From Phytomonospora endophytica (lineage in GTDB: Bacteria > Actinomycetota > Actinomycetes > Mycobacteriales > Micromonosporaceae), in the NCBI RefSeq assembly GCF_014202425.1, contig NZ_JACHGT010000004.1:200307-264306 (forward strand): a stretch of DNA of 64,000 nt, written 5' to 3'. The position numbers and the translations under genes were made by a program. The notes beneath the pieces are model-generated. The model saw only the letters and a program-made list of their open reading frames with translations, was not told where the DNA came from and did not search any database. Shown here one piece after another: positions 36,669-46,121 of the stretch; the first letter of the stretch is position 1; every line of letters starts with the position of its first letter.

Positions 36669-37547
36669 TCAAACGCCAGAGACAACGGAACCGGCCCCCG
36701 ACGGCTCCAGTTCGCCGACAGCGGGACAGCCGGTGACCACCCCCGTCCCGCCCCGGGCCGCCATCGCGCGGCGGCGGGACGTCACCGGGCCAACGACGAA
36801 CGGTGGTGGACCAATCCGGCCGAGTACGCCCGCGGCGCCTTCGCGATCGGTGTGGACACCGCGCTCGACCAGCGCCGCCGGATCGCGCACCTCGCGATGA
36901 CCGGAGCGGTCGTCGTCGCCGCCACCGGCGTCGTCCACGTGCCCGCCCTCGCGGCGACCACGCCCGCCGCGCAGACCGCGCGCCTGTCGGCGCAGGACAT
37001 CGCGACGATCCTCGACGAGGCCTCGCGCTCGGCGCCCCGTGAAGAGCCCGCGGACCCGACGACGAAGGCGCCGACCCCCACACCGAAGAAGGCTGACGAC
37101 AAGCAGAAGGTGCCGTCGCCGGTCGCCGGGCTCAGCGCGAAGCAGATGAAGAACGCGGTGACCATCGTCCGCGTCGGGCAGGACATGGGCCTGCCGAAGC
37201 GGGCGTGGATCATCGCGGTGATGACGGCGATGCAGGAGTCCCGGCTGCTCAACCTGGCCAGCTACGTCGTGCCCGAGTCGCTCGACTACCCCCACCAGGG
37301 CACCGGCGCCGACCACGACTCGGTCGGGCTGTTCCAGCAGCGCGCCTCGGGCACCTGGGGCACCGTCGAGGAGATCATGACGCCGGAGAGTTCGGCGCGG
37401 GCCTTCTACGACGGCCTCAAGGGCGTGGCGGGCTGGGAGGACATGGCCCTGACCTACGCCGCGCAGGCCGTGCAGATCTCGGCCTTCCCCGACGCCTACG
37501 CGCAGCACGAGTCGCTGGCGCGCAAGGTCGCGGACGCGGTCTCGTAG
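36666..37547 (+). CDS. Membrane-anchored lytic-transglycosylase-like protein
   Basis: This 293-residue protein has a basic cytoplasmic N-terminus of about 70 residues and one membrane helix (about 75-97). A Thr/Pro/Lys-rich linker (about 125-150) leads to a C-terminal lysozyme-like domain. Glu191 in [12 protein letters not shown] is the probable catalytic acid, followed by [16 protein letters not shown]. This pattern occurs in actinobacterial peptidoglycan-hydrolase-like proteins, including those in conjugation and phage-tail contexts, though no such genes lie here. The GTG start at 36666 is the first that keeps [13 protein letters not shown]; its ribosome site is weak and lies in a hairpin. 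Confidence 0.78.
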   Translation: MSNARDNGTGPRRLQFADSGTAGDHPRPAPGRHRAAAGRHRANDERWWTNPAEYARGAFAIGVDTALDQRRRIAHLAMTGAVVVAATGVVHVPALAATTPAAQTARLSAQDIATILDEASRSAPREEPADPTTKAPTPTPKKADDKQKVPSPVAGLSAKQMKNAVTIVRVGQDMGLPKRAWIIAVMTAMQESRLLNLASYVVPESLDYPHQGTGADHDSVGLFQQRASGTWGTVEEIMTPESSARAFYDGLKGVAGWEDMALTYAAQAVQISAFPDAYAQHESLARKVADAVS

Positions 37548-37554
37548 GGATCCC

Positions 37555-38022
37555 CTACCAGCCGTACCCCCGCTGTTCGGCGTGGTGGGTCACCACCCTG
37601 CCCAGAAGTCCCGACAACTGCTCGCGCTCCCCGGCGTCCAAGGGTGCGAGCAGCTCGTCCTGGCCTTCGGCGACCAGCGCGGCGAGTTCGGCGAGGAAGC
37701 GCTCGCCCGCCGCGGTGATCGTCACGATGTTGCGGCGGCGGTCGGCGGGGTCGGGTTCGCGGTCGATGCGGCCCTGTCCGCCGAGTTCGGCGACGAGCGC
37801 GGCGACGTCGCTGCGGTCGAGGTGGCAGTGGCGGCCGAGCGCTGCCTGGCTCATCGCGCCGTACTCGGCGAGGGCGGAGAGCACCGAGTAGTGGTACCGC
37901 CGTGCGCCGGCCGTGGCCAGCCTCTCGTTGATGATGCGCTGTGCCTGCGCGGCGGTCTGGCTGACCAGCCACGACGAGAGGCGGCGCAGGGAGGCCGGCG
38001 GGGTGTCGTCGGTGGAGTCCAT
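37555..38022 (-). CDS. MarR-family regulator
   Basis: The 155-residue protein has a MarR winged helix: [38 protein letters not shown], then wing residues [13 protein letters not shown] with the conserved DxRxR. The start at 38022 is preferred because earlier in-frame starts (38049, 38055) fall within the operator; this choice is not certain. It is divergent from an epoxide hydrolase gene, with two near-identical palindromes between them, so it should repress both genes until a ligand is bound. It ends 8 bp from the convergent wall-hydrolase gene. Confidence 0.88.
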   Translation of the reverse strand: MDSTDDTPPASLRRLSSWLVSQTAAQAQRIINERLATAGARRYHYSVLSALAEYGAMSQAALGRHCHLDRSDVAALVAELGGQGRIDREPDPADRRRNIVTITAAGERFLAELAALVAEGQDELLAPLDAGEREQLSGLLGRVVTHHAEQRGYGW

Positions 38023-38040
38023 GGGATCCAGTCTATTGAT

Positions 38041-38084
38041 CGTTGGCATGGCCAACGACTGCTGTTATCGTTGGCCATGCCAAC
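38041..38084. promoter_or_regulatory. Twin MarR operators
   Basis: Two inverted repeats share the half-site GTTGGC: CGTTGGC-ATG-GCCAACG at 38041-38057 and GTTGGC-CAT-GCCAAC at 38070-38084. Their centres are 28 bp apart. They fill the space between the divergent MarR and epoxide hydrolase genes. Symmetry, repetition and position all indicate the cognate regulator's binding sites. Confidence 0.85.
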
Positions 38085-38100
38085 AATAATGGAGGACGCC

Positions 38101-39228
38101 GTGACCCACCCCGAGATCCGCCCCTACCGCATCGAGATTCCCCAGGCCGACATCGACGAGCTGCGCGCCCGCCTCGCACGCACACGCTGGACCGACGAGG
38201 TCGACGACGCCGGTGACGACTACGGCATCGGCCTCGCGACCGCCCGCCGTCTCGCGGAGTACTGGGCCGACGGATACGACTGGCGCGCCCAGGAGGCCCG
38301 CGTCAACGCCCATCCCCAGTTCGTCACCGAGATCGACGGCGCCACCGTCCACTTCCTGCACGTCCGTTCGCCCGAGCCGGACGCCACGCCCCTGATCCTG
38401 ACCCACGGCTGGCCCGGTTCGATCGTGGAGTTCCTCGACGTCATCGGCCCACTGTCCGATCCCCGCGCCCACGGCGGCACGGACGCGCCCGCCTTCCACC
38501 TGGTCATCCCGTCCATCCCCGGGTTCGGTCCGTCCGGCCCGACCCGCGAGCGCGGCTGGAGCAACGCCCGCGTCGCCGGTGCCTTCGCCGAGCTGATGTC
38601 GCGGCTCGGGTACGAGCGCTACGGCGCGCAGGGCGGCGACTGGGGCTCGGGCATCTCGCAGCTGCTCGCCGTCACCGCTCCCGACGCGGTGATCGGCGTG
38701 CACGTCAACTACCTGCCGCACCGGCCGGTCGACGACACCGACGGCTTCACCGCCGAGGAGATCCGCCGGGTCGAGCACATCCGCGCGTTCGTCGCGGCCT
38801 TCCCCGGCTACATGCGGCTCCAGGCCACCCGCCCGCAGACGATCGGCTACAGCCTCGCCGACTCGCCGGTCGGGCAGCTGACCTGGATCGCCGACAAGGT
38901 CAAGGACTGGACCGACCCGCGGACGCCGCTGTCCGACGACACTCTGCTGACACTGGTGTCGATGCACTGGTTCTTCGGCACGGGTGGCTCCTCGGCGCGC
39001 CTGACCTTCGAGTCGGGCGGACCGGCCGGGACGGTGCCGTGCCCGGCGCCGCTGGGCATGGCCGTCTTCGCCCACGACATCATCCTCCCGGTGGAGTCGG
39101 TGTCACGGAAGGCGCAGCCGATGCTGCGGCACTGGTCGGAGTTCGCCGACGGCGGGCACTTCGCCGCGCTGGAGGTGCCGGAGCTGCTGGTCGGGGACGT
39201 GCGGAAGTTCTTCGCCGCGCTGGTTTAG
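38101..39228 (+). CDS. Microsomal-type epoxide hydrolase
   Basis: The 375-residue enzyme has the N-terminal EHN segment ([24 protein letters not shown]) and an alpha/beta-hydrolase core. The oxyanion motif HGWPGS is at residues 102-107, nucleophile Asp180 lies in QGGDWGSG, and the catalytic His lies in DGGHFAALE near the C-terminus. It opens epoxides to diols. The GTG at 38101 has GGAGG five bases upstream, which decides against the in-frame ATG at 38089. The twin palindromes in front suggest induction through the divergent MarR protein, perhaps by an epoxide or its precursor. Confidence 0.92.
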   Translation: MTHPEIRPYRIEIPQADIDELRARLARTRWTDEVDDAGDDYGIGLATARRLAEYWADGYDWRAQEARVNAHPQFVTEIDGATVHFLHVRSPEPDATPLILTHGWPGSIVEFLDVIGPLSDPRAHGGTDAPAFHLVIPSIPGFGPSGPTRERGWSNARVAGAFAELMSRLGYERYGAQGGDWGSGISQLLAVTAPDAVIGVHVNYLPHRPVDDTDGFTAEEIRRVEHIRAFVAAFPGYMRLQATRPQTIGYSLADSPVGQLTWIADKVKDWTDPRTPLSDDTLLTLVSMHWFFGTGGSSARLTFESGGPAGTVPCPAPLGMAVFAHDIILPVESVSRKAQPMLRHWSEFADGGHFAALEVPELLVGDVRKFFAALV

Positions 39229-39241
39229 CGCGGCGGAGGTG

Positions 39242-39270
39242 GAGCGGGGCGGCACGAGGCCGCCCCGCTC
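39242..39270. terminator. Bidirectional hairpin terminator, 12-bp stem
   Basis: GAGCGGGGCGGC at 39242-39253 pairs perfectly with 39259-39270 across ACGAG. It lies between the convergent epoxide hydrolase and YD-repeat genes and touches the stop codon of the latter. Confidence 0.8.
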
Positions 39271-41929
39271 ACCGGCCCGGTGGCCAGGCGGGGGCGACCG
39301 GACCGGTGTGCGCGTAGCCGGGGGAGAGGCTCCGGCCGAGCCAGGGCGCGAGCAGGCGGCAGCCCCTGTACTCCAGACCGGTCTCCGGGTCGGCCACGCG
39401 GCCTTCGGGCGCGACGGCGCCGTCGGTGAGTTCGACCACTCCGAAGTGATCGTCGCCGTCGACGAGGTCGAGGCGGCGGCTCTCGGCGACGAGGACCCCG
39501 TCGCGGGTGGTGCGGCGGAGGGTCCAGTCTCCGATGTGGACGCGTTCGTCGAGGGTGCCGTCGGGGTGCTCGACGGTGGCGCGAACCCTCGTTCCGTCGG
39601 GATCGTGGGCGTAGTGGGCGACGCGCCCGTCGGCGAAGTCGATCCGCTCCGGATACCCGTCGTGGTCCCAGGACACGACCGCGCCCGGCAGGTGCGGCAG
39701 CTCGGTCATGTTGCCGCGGTCGTCGTACTCGAAGAGCGCGGAGAAGACGCCCTCCGGGTCGGCGGGGGAGCTGTGCGCGACGACCCGGTTGGACAGCGGG
39801 TCGCCGGTCTCGGGGTCCTCGGCATGGTGGAAACGCACGATCCGGGGCGCCCCGCCGAGGGGCCCGGTGTGCACGGTCGACAGTGGATTGCCGACCGGAT
39901 CGTAGGAGCGGCAGAGGATCCCGGCGGGCGACTCGGCGCGCAGCAGGCGGCCGAGGGCGTCGTAGCCGTAGCGGGCGGAACCGTCGGCGACGAGCGCGCC
40001 GAGCGGGTCGTAGGCGCGGCGGACGACCGTCCCGTCGCCGTAGGCGATGAGCACCGGGCGCCCGGCGGGGTCGCGGGTGATCCCGGTCAGGACCGGCACC
40101 GGCAGGTCGTGCTCCGGCGGGGTCCGGGTGACCGACAGCAGGCGCCCGGACTCGTCCCGGCGCCGGTCGATGAGGGTGCCGTCCGGGCAGCGGATCCGCA
40201 GCGCACGGCCGTCCTGAATCGTTTCCAGCGCGTACGCGTGGGGGTCGAGCAGTTCTTCGGCGGCCCGTTCGACCTCGGCGGCGGGCAGCCCGTCGAGGAC
40301 GCTCCAGTCGGGTGGGGCCCGGTGGTCGGCGGTGAGTCTGCGAGTGAAGCCGTGTGGGCCGAGCCGGACCATCCCGGCGCCGTCGAAGACGAACAGCGGA
40401 CGGTCGCGGTGGTCGCCGTCGGCGTGCACGAAGAACTCGGCGAGCACGGCCGTCGCGCCACGGTGGACCCAGGTCGCGCGCCGGCGTCCGTCGGCGTCGA
40501 AGACGCGCCGGACCATGGTGCCGCCGTACCAGGTCTGAGCGGGGCGGCCCGCGGCGTCCGGGAAGGTGAGTCTTTCACCGGTGTCAGGGGTGACGACCCG
40601 CAGTTCACGGCCGAGGAGGTCCACATCCCTGGTCAGGGCGGTCACCCCGCGCGCGTCGACGACATCGCGGACGTGCCCGTTGGCGTCGAGGCGCAGGTGC
40701 GTGGCGAACTGGTCGAGTCCGTCGGCGTCGACGACCTCGATCACCGCGCGGCCCAGCGGGTCGAGGTGCGTGGTCGACGGGGTGTCGGCGTGGTGGGCGG
40801 CGAGCCAGGCGGCGCGCACCTCGGGGTTGGCCGGTTCGTCGGTGAGGGGGTCGGGCGCGCCCCGGTCGGCGTACCAGCGTGAGGCGAGCACGGTGTCGCA
40901 GGCGTCCCAGTGTTCGCGGCGCCAGGCGTGGTGGTCCACTTCGGACACGGTGCCGTCGGGGTGTTCGGTGCGCACGACCCGGCCGAGCGGGTCGTGGTCG
41001 ACCCGCGTACCCGATGCGAGCGGGGCGTCCCGGCCGGGCCGGCCGGGGGCGTCGGCGTCCGAGGGGATCCAGCAGCCGGCGTCGTCGTGGAGGTAGCCGG
41101 CCGCGTCGAGGTCCGCGACGTCGACGCGGCCGCCGAACACGCCGGTCAGCAGTCCGGGCGTCAGCGCGAGGTCCCACACCCCGTGGACGAGGGCGGCCGA
41201 CCCGGCGTGGCCGAGCGGGAGCGGTCCGGTGAAGTCGTCGTTCCAGTAGCGGATCCGGCGGTGCCCGATCAGCCGCAGCCGCGCGCGGTCGGGCCGGGCC
41301 GTGCCCTCGAAGGGCACGAAGGCGGCCGACGCGGCGGCCTCGCGCAGTTCGGCGACGGTGAAGCGGCGCCCCGGCGGCGGGCGCAGGCCGGTCAGTTCGA
41401 AGCGGAGGGTCTCGGCGAGCGGGCCCTGCCCGTCCTCGGCGGGCCGGTTCTCGGTGAGCAGGACGTGCAGGGTCTCCTGCCCGGGCTGTTTCGGGATGAG
41501 CCGCGGATAGCCGATCCGGGCCGAGGACACGACCGTGCCGTGCTCGTCGACGGCGAGGACGAGATCGTGCACCACGCGGGGATCGGGGTCGGCGCCCGCG
41601 CGTTCCACGTGGGTCGTGACCGTCTCCAGCGGGTGGACCCGGGGGACGCCGTCCGGCCCGCGCGTGACGCCGTAGCGGTGCTCGGTGATCAGGTACGGCA
41701 GCGCGGCCCGGTCGCCGCCGTCGTCGCCGTAGACCTCGGTGCGCAGCAGCCGCCCGTCGAGGAGCCCGATGACGAGGCGCCGCTCGCCCGGGGTCAGGTC
41801 GTCGGGCAGTCGCGGTGGCGCCAGCGGGGCCGCGGCCGGGTGGTAGCCGGTGCGGTCGGGGTGCAGGCCGCCGTGCAGCCACGTCGACGTGCGAGCGCGG
41901 GCGCGTCGTGTCACGTCGGCCCCGCGCAT
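39269..41929 (-). CDS. Truncated Tc-toxin TcB/TcC-like YD-repeat (RHS) protein
   Basis: This 886-residue protein begins with a segment typical of the TcB middle domain: LVIGLLDGRLLRTEVYGDDG, LPYLITEHRYGV and RVVHDLVLAVDEHGTVVSS, then IGYPRL. YD/RHS repeats follow (HLDPLGRAV, DVDLLGRELRV, YDPLGALV, YGYDALGRLL, EYDDRGNM), and it ends in DPETGLEYRGCRLLAPWLGRSLSP, the RHS core end motif, plus 16 residues. The SpvB/beta-propeller part that should precede the middle domain is absent, and so is any toxin domain after the core. No TcA gene is nearby and no signal peptide is visible. GGAGG six bases upstream supports the ATG at 41929. It may be a relic or a chaperone-like cage. Confidence 0.85.
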   Translation of the reverse strand: MRGADVTRRARARTSTWLHGGLHPDRTGYHPAAAPLAPPRLPDDLTPGERRLVIGLLDGRLLRTEVYGDDGGDRAALPYLITEHRYGVTRGPDGVPRVHPLETVTTHVERAGADPDPRVVHDLVLAVDEHGTVVSSARIGYPRLIPKQPGQETLHVLLTENRPAEDGQGPLAETLRFELTGLRPPPGRRFTVAELREAAASAAFVPFEGTARPDRARLRLIGHRRIRYWNDDFTGPLPLGHAGSAALVHGVWDLALTPGLLTGVFGGRVDVADLDAAGYLHDDAGCWIPSDADAPGRPGRDAPLASGTRVDHDPLGRVVRTEHPDGTVSEVDHHAWRREHWDACDTVLASRWYADRGAPDPLTDEPANPEVRAAWLAAHHADTPSTTHLDPLGRAVIEVVDADGLDQFATHLRLDANGHVRDVVDARGVTALTRDVDLLGRELRVVTPDTGERLTFPDAAGRPAQTWYGGTMVRRVFDADGRRRATWVHRGATAVLAEFFVHADGDHRDRPLFVFDGAGMVRLGPHGFTRRLTADHRAPPDWSVLDGLPAAEVERAAEELLDPHAYALETIQDGRALRIRCPDGTLIDRRRDESGRLLSVTRTPPEHDLPVPVLTGITRDPAGRPVLIAYGDGTVVRRAYDPLGALVADGSARYGYDALGRLLRAESPAGILCRSYDPVGNPLSTVHTGPLGGAPRIVRFHHAEDPETGDPLSNRVVAHSSPADPEGVFSALFEYDDRGNMTELPHLPGAVVSWDHDGYPERIDFADGRVAHYAHDPDGTRVRATVEHPDGTLDERVHIGDWTLRRTTRDGVLVAESRRLDLVDGDDHFGVVELTDGAVAPEGRVADPETGLEYRGCRLLAPWLGRSLSPGYAHTGPVAPAWPPGR

Positions 41930-42063
41930 GCCCGCCTCCCCAAGCGATCCGGCTTCGAAGACGGGCCACGGTGATGAGGTTCCGGCACCACCGTGACCCG
42001 TCATCACCAGGCAACACCCTCGGCGGGGGCGAGGAATCGGGGATAACCCTAGGGTCTGCCGCG

Positions 42064-44868
42064 TCAAGGGCGGCGGTCCACCGCGGGGGCGCGCTCGTGC
42101 GTGATCAGCTCGACCCGGCCGCGGATGCCGAGTTTGCGGTAGACGCTGCTCAGGTTCGCCTCGACGGTCTTGACGCTGACGTGCGCGGTCGCCGCGACCT
42201 CCCGGTTGGTCATCCCGCCGATCACCAGCGCGGCGATCCGCGCCTCGGTCGGGGTCAGTTCCAGTGGCGGGAAGTGGCGCTGCCCGCAGCGGCTCAGCTC
42301 GTCGGCGGTCCGCCGCGACCACAGCACCGCCCCGAGGCGGGTGAAGATCTCCTGCGCCGACAGCAGCGCCTCCCGCGCGGCCTTCTTCTGCTTGCGGGCG
42401 CGCAGGACGCAGCCTTTGACCAGCAGGCTGCGCGCCAGCTCGAAGGGCATCGGGACGCCCGCCTGCTCGGCGAGGGTCGCCTCGATCGCCGCCTCGGCGG
42501 CGGGCGCGTCACCGGTGGCGAGCAGCAGCAGCGCCCGCGAGCGGCCCAGCGCGATGGTCAGCGCGGGCCGGGGCGCGGCGGCGTGCCGGTCGGCCAGTTC
42601 GCGCAGCCGGGCGGCGGCGGTGTCGAGCTCGCCGGTGGCGATCAGCGCCTCGACCTGGTCGCCGTGGAAGGAGAAGCGGGCCGGGTCGGCGATGCCCATG
42701 CGCGCGACCAGGCCGCCCGCCCGGTCGAGATAGGTCACGGCCTGCGCGGCCTGGCCCGTCGACAGCTCGATGAAACCCAGGACCTGGAGGTGCAGGACGG
42801 CGACATAGGGGTCGTCGCCGGCGTCGGCGAGCGCCAGGCCGCGCGAGGCGTGCCCGCGGGCGGCCGGGACGTCGCCGAGGTGCGCCTCGATGAGGGCCAG
42901 CGCGTAGAGGCAGAACCCGCACCAGCGGCGTTGCCCGGTCTGCTCCAGCAGCTCCAGCGCGGTCACCGCGCGTTCGCGGGCCGAGCGCCAGTCGCCGAGC
43001 CAGCAGTCGAGTTCCGACAGCAGCATCAGCATGTGGCCCTGCTGCTCGTCGCCGCGTTCGGCGGTCCAGTGGTAGCGGGCCTCGAAGAGTTCGCGGGCGC
43101 GGTGGGGGTGGAAGTAGCGGGCCCAGTCGGCGATCGCGGTCCACGCCCACGAACCGGCCCAGGTGCGTGGGGAGGAGACCGGAAACAGCCGGGCGGCCTC
43201 GGTGACGTCCTCGTGCGACAGGCCGCCGCCGCTCATCATGCGGTACATGGCCGTGACGGCCAGCGCCAGCGCCAGCAGTTCCGGGTCGGCGGCCGGGCCC
43301 TGTTCGCGCAGGATCGCCAGTGCCTTACGGGAGCTGGTGGTCTGGGTCGCCGAGTCGTGGGTGCTGAACCACGCGAGCCGCAGGTGCAGCGTGGCCTCCA
43401 TGACGGGGTCGCCGCCGGTGACGTCGAGGGCCTCACGGCAGGTCGAGGCGGCCTCGACGGTGCTGCCCTCGTAGAAGAGGATCTCGGCGAGGGCCGACAG
43501 GGCGCCGGCCTTCACACGGCCCGGCGGCATCCCGGTGACCGCGCGTTCCAGGATCCCGCGGGCGGTGCCGGTGTCGCCCGCCGTGAAGAGGCAGCGGGCC
43601 TGCTGGGTGAGGCGCCGCTGCCGGGTCGGTTCGTCGCGTGCGGGGGTGTGGAAGGCGGCCATCTCCCACAGCTGCGCCGCTCTGGCGGGCGCGCCTCTGG
43701 CCAGGGCGCGCTCGGCGGCCTTGTCGAGGGGCGCGGCCAGGGACTCGTCGAAGCCGTCGGCGGCCAGCGCGAGATGCCAGGCGCGGGCCTCGTCGTCGGC
43801 GACCACGTCGGACAGTCGCCGGTGGACGTCCTGCACCCGTTCACTGGACGCCTCGGCGTAGACGGCGGTGGCGAACAGGGGGTGGCTGAAGGCGACGCGG
43901 CCGTCGCGGGCCTCGATGAGCCCGGCCTCCTCGGCGGCGGCGAGCGGGGAGATCTCCCCGTCGGGCACGGCCATCGCCGCCCGGACGTCCCTCGTGGACG
44001 GTTGCGCGAGGGCGGCGACGTAGAGCAGCGCCGCACGCGTGTCGGCGGGCAGGGCCGCGACCCGCTCGCCGATGAGGTCGGTGACGCTCCGGGGCGCCGG
44101 GAGCCGCGCGGCGGGGGAGGACGGGGCCTCCCTGCGCAGGCGGGCCGCGGTCTCCAGCGCGAAGAGCGGGTTCCCGCCGCAGATCTGGTGCATGTGGGTG
44201 AGTACCGGCCGCGACAGTTCCAGCCCGGCGCGCAGCCGGACGAGGCGGTGCAGTTCGGCGAGGCCGAGCGGCCCGAGCTGGATGCGGGTCAGGTCGAAGC
44301 GCGTGTCGGACAGGCCGATGGGGGCGGCGTCGGGTGTCGCGGCCCGCACCGAGGCGAGCAGGATCAGCGGCTCGGTGGACACCCGGCGCAGCGCATACTC
44401 GATGGCCTGGAGGCTCGACCGGTCGAGCCACTGGAGGTCGTCGACGGCGAGGACCGTCGGCCCGCGCTGGGTCAGGGTCCGCAGGACCGACAGGGAGGCG
44501 ACGCCGACCGTGCGCGGATCGACCGGCGTCTCGCGCGGGCCCGAGCGCAGCAGGACCACGTCGAGGGCGTCCCGCTGTGGCGCGGGGAGCGAGCCGCGGA
44601 CCTCGTCCCAGCAGGGGTCGAGGAGGTCGAAGAGGCCCGCGAAGGACAGTTGCCCCTCGGCGGCGCCGGGCCGGGCGGCGAGGACGCGCAGTCCGGCGGC
44701 GCGGGCGCGGTCGACGGCGAGATTCCACAGCGTCGTCTTGCCGATCCCCGCCTCTCCGGACAGGATCAGCCCCGACGGGCCCCGGTGCGGGGCGCCGAGA
44801 AGTTCGCCGATCGCGGCCTGTTCCACCAAACGGCCGAGCACGAACGTCTGCGCCGGAGTCGTCGTCAC
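42064..44868 (-). CDS. LuxR-family regulator with N-terminal AAA/STAND ATPase (LAL type)
   Basis: This 934-residue protein has Walker A SGEAGIGKT at residues 37-45, Walker B-like TVLAVDDLQWLD near 140-155, and a long helical TPR-like middle. The C-terminal LuxR HTH is LTPTEARIAALVIGGMTNREVAAT through VKTVEANLSSVYRKLGI. Such large ATPase regulators control metabolism or natural-product genes in actinobacteria. The GTG at 44868 has AGGGG eight bases upstream, preferred over the GTG three codons earlier. The TcB-like gene follows on the same strand after 134 bp and could be its target. The 274-bp upstream gap holds GTAAGCGTTTAC at 44980-44991, a weak palindrome, and no gene. Confidence 0.9.
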   Translation of the reverse strand: MTTTPAQTFVLGRLVEQAAIGELLGAPHRGPSGLILSGEAGIGKTTLWNLAVDRARAAGLRVLAARPGAAEGQLSFAGLFDLLDPCWDEVRGSLPAPQRDALDVVLLRSGPRETPVDPRTVGVASLSVLRTLTQRGPTVLAVDDLQWLDRSSLQAIEYALRRVSTEPLILLASVRAATPDAAPIGLSDTRFDLTRIQLGPLGLAELHRLVRLRAGLELSRPVLTHMHQICGGNPLFALETAARLRREAPSSPAARLPAPRSVTDLIGERVAALPADTRAALLYVAALAQPSTRDVRAAMAVPDGEISPLAAAEEAGLIEARDGRVAFSHPLFATAVYAEASSERVQDVHRRLSDVVADDEARAWHLALAADGFDESLAAPLDKAAERALARGAPARAAQLWEMAAFHTPARDEPTRQRRLTQQARCLFTAGDTGTARGILERAVTGMPPGRVKAGALSALAEILFYEGSTVEAASTCREALDVTGGDPVMEATLHLRLAWFSTHDSATQTTSSRKALAILREQGPAADPELLALALAVTAMYRMMSGGGLSHEDVTEAARLFPVSSPRTWAGSWAWTAIADWARYFHPHRARELFEARYHWTAERGDEQQGHMLMLLSELDCWLGDWRSARERAVTALELLEQTGQRRWCGFCLYALALIEAHLGDVPAARGHASRGLALADAGDDPYVAVLHLQVLGFIELSTGQAAQAVTYLDRAGGLVARMGIADPARFSFHGDQVEALIATGELDTAAARLRELADRHAAAPRPALTIALGRSRALLLLATGDAPAAEAAIEATLAEQAGVPMPFELARSLLVKGCVLRARKQKKAAREALLSAQEIFTRLGAVLWSRRTADELSRCGQRHFPPLELTPTEARIAALVIGGMTNREVAATAHVSVKTVEANLSSVYRKLGIRGRVELITHERAPAVDRRP

Positions 44869-45142
44869 GATTGCCACCCCTTACGCGAAGACCCACCTCG
44901 GCCCATTACATAACGTCGACCGATTGATCACAAGACGCTGCGGCGGGTGATGGCCGAAAGGGTGCGCCGAAACCCGGATGTAAGCGTTTACCCGGCTCAG
45001 CGGGGGTGTGGCCGTCACTCTTCAGGGGGACCGCCGCCCTCGTCATGATCCACAGTGGACTGCCTGCGCAAGGGTATCGCGCGGAGTGATGATCTTGCGC
45101 TGGTAGCTTTGCCCGGCCCGCACCGCCCGTCCTGGAGCGCCC

Positions 45143-45655
45143 ATGTCCGAGCTCGTCGTGTCCTTCGAACCCGAACCCGGTCTCGACCCGCCGGCGACCA
45201 CTGCCGTGCCGGGTACCGCGCCGGTCCTGCTGCGGGTTCTGGCGGGGATGGAGGCGCTGGGATTCCTCGGGATCGCCTGGCTGTTGCTGGGTACGCGGGT
45301 CCCGGTGGTGCTCAAGGACGAGGTCGTGGGCTTCGCGGTCCATGCCCTCGCCGGACTGGTGTTCACCGTGCTGCTGCTCCTGCTGGCGCGCGGGGTCCGT
45401 CGCGGGTCGGCCCGGGCCCGGCTCGCCTCCTTCGGTTACGCCGGTTTCGTGGTCCTCTCGGCGTTCTACGGACTTCTCGACCTCACCGACCTGCTCAACG
45501 TGGTCGGTACCCCGCGCTGGAACCTCTCCTACGTTCTCCCGAGCGTCGGCTCCTGGCTGCTCGGCTCGCTTCCCCCGGCGATCGTCGGCGTCTTCCTCTT
45601 CCGCGCCCTCGCCGCACCCGCCCTGCGCGACCACTGCGAGCCGCGCGGGGTCTAG
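45143..45655 (+). CDS. Four-helix membrane protein of unknown function
   Basis: The 170-residue protein has an acidic Pro-rich N-terminus of about 25 residues and then hydrophobic segments at roughly 28-50, 62-82, 95-115 and 130-155. It shows no charged catalytic motif and I do not recognise the family. Its stop overlaps the convergent ArsR gene by four bases. The upstream gap contains TTGCGC and TAGCTT elements, but their spacing is poor. Confidence 0.68.
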   Translation: MSELVVSFEPEPGLDPPATTAVPGTAPVLLRVLAGMEALGFLGIAWLLLGTRVPVVLKDEVVGFAVHALAGLVFTVLLLLLARGVRRGSARARLASFGYAGFVVLSAFYGLLDLTDLLNVVGTPRWNLSYVLPSVGSWLLGSLPPAIVGVFLFRALAAPALRDHCEPRGV

Positions 45656-45972
45656 CCCGCGTCGGTCCGCGCGCCGGCCAGGACGATGTCGAGCAGTCCC
45701 GGGTAGCGGGCGTCGAGGTCTTCCCGTCGCAGCGTCAGCAGGTACTCGCGGCCCGACGGGCGCTGCCAGATGACGCCGCTGTCGCGCAGGACCCGCCAGT
45801 GGTGGGTCATCGTCGACTTCGCCGAGACACCGAGGATCTTCAGCACCTCGCCGCAGTTGAGCTCGCCTCCGCCGTCGAGGATCCCGACGGCGGCCAGGCG
45901 CGTGGGGTTGCTCAGCGCCGACAGGACTCCCTCAACGGAGATCTGGTCGCGCTCCGGGTGGCGGAAGGTCAT
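45652..45972 (-). CDS. ArsR-family regulator
   Basis: The 106-residue protein has an ArsR winged helix (VLSALSNPTRLAAVGILDGGGELNCGEVLKILGVSAKSTMTHHWRVLRDSGVI) and a wing with GREYLLTLRREDLD. One Cys precedes the recognition helix, but the paired CxC metal site is absent. The ATG at 45972 is preferred because an earlier ATG at 45993 lies inside an inverted repeat that is probably its operator. It is divergent from the DHA2 pump gene and may control it. Confidence 0.85.
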   Translation of the reverse strand: MTFRHPERDQISVEGVLSALSNPTRLAAVGILDGGGELNCGEVLKILGVSAKSTMTHHWRVLRDSGVIWQRPSGREYLLTLRREDLDARYPGLLDIVLAGARTDAG

Positions 45973-45978
45973 GCCGCC

Positions 45979-45994
45979 AATGTACCGCGACATT
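45979..45994. promoter_or_regulatory. Inverted repeat upstream of the ArsR gene
   Basis: AATGT (45979-45983) and ACATT (45990-45994) form a dyad with a six-base spacer, ending seven bases before the preferred ArsR start. It is probably an autoregulatory site; the assignment is positional. Confidence 0.5.
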
Positions 45995-46076
45995 CCAACA
46001 ATGACCCCTGACGTGCTCTGACGATCCCCTCGTGACGCTCGTTACGGGGCGGCGCGCTTGCCGGACGGTACGACTG

Positions 46077-46092
46077 TACGTAAAGATACGTA
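46077..46092. promoter_or_regulatory. TACGTA-N4-TACGTA palindrome upstream of the DHA2 pump
   Basis: TACGTA at 46077-46082 and again at 46087-46092, each self-complementary and separated by AAGA, lie 30 bp before the pump's GTG. Such symmetric AT-containing sites in otherwise GC-rich DNA are typical operators of efflux-pump repressors. It differs from the AATGT dyad of the neighbouring ArsR gene, so another regulator may act here. Confidence 0.55.
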
Positions 46093-46121
46093 CGATCATC
46101 CTCAGGAACCGGAGTCCTCTC

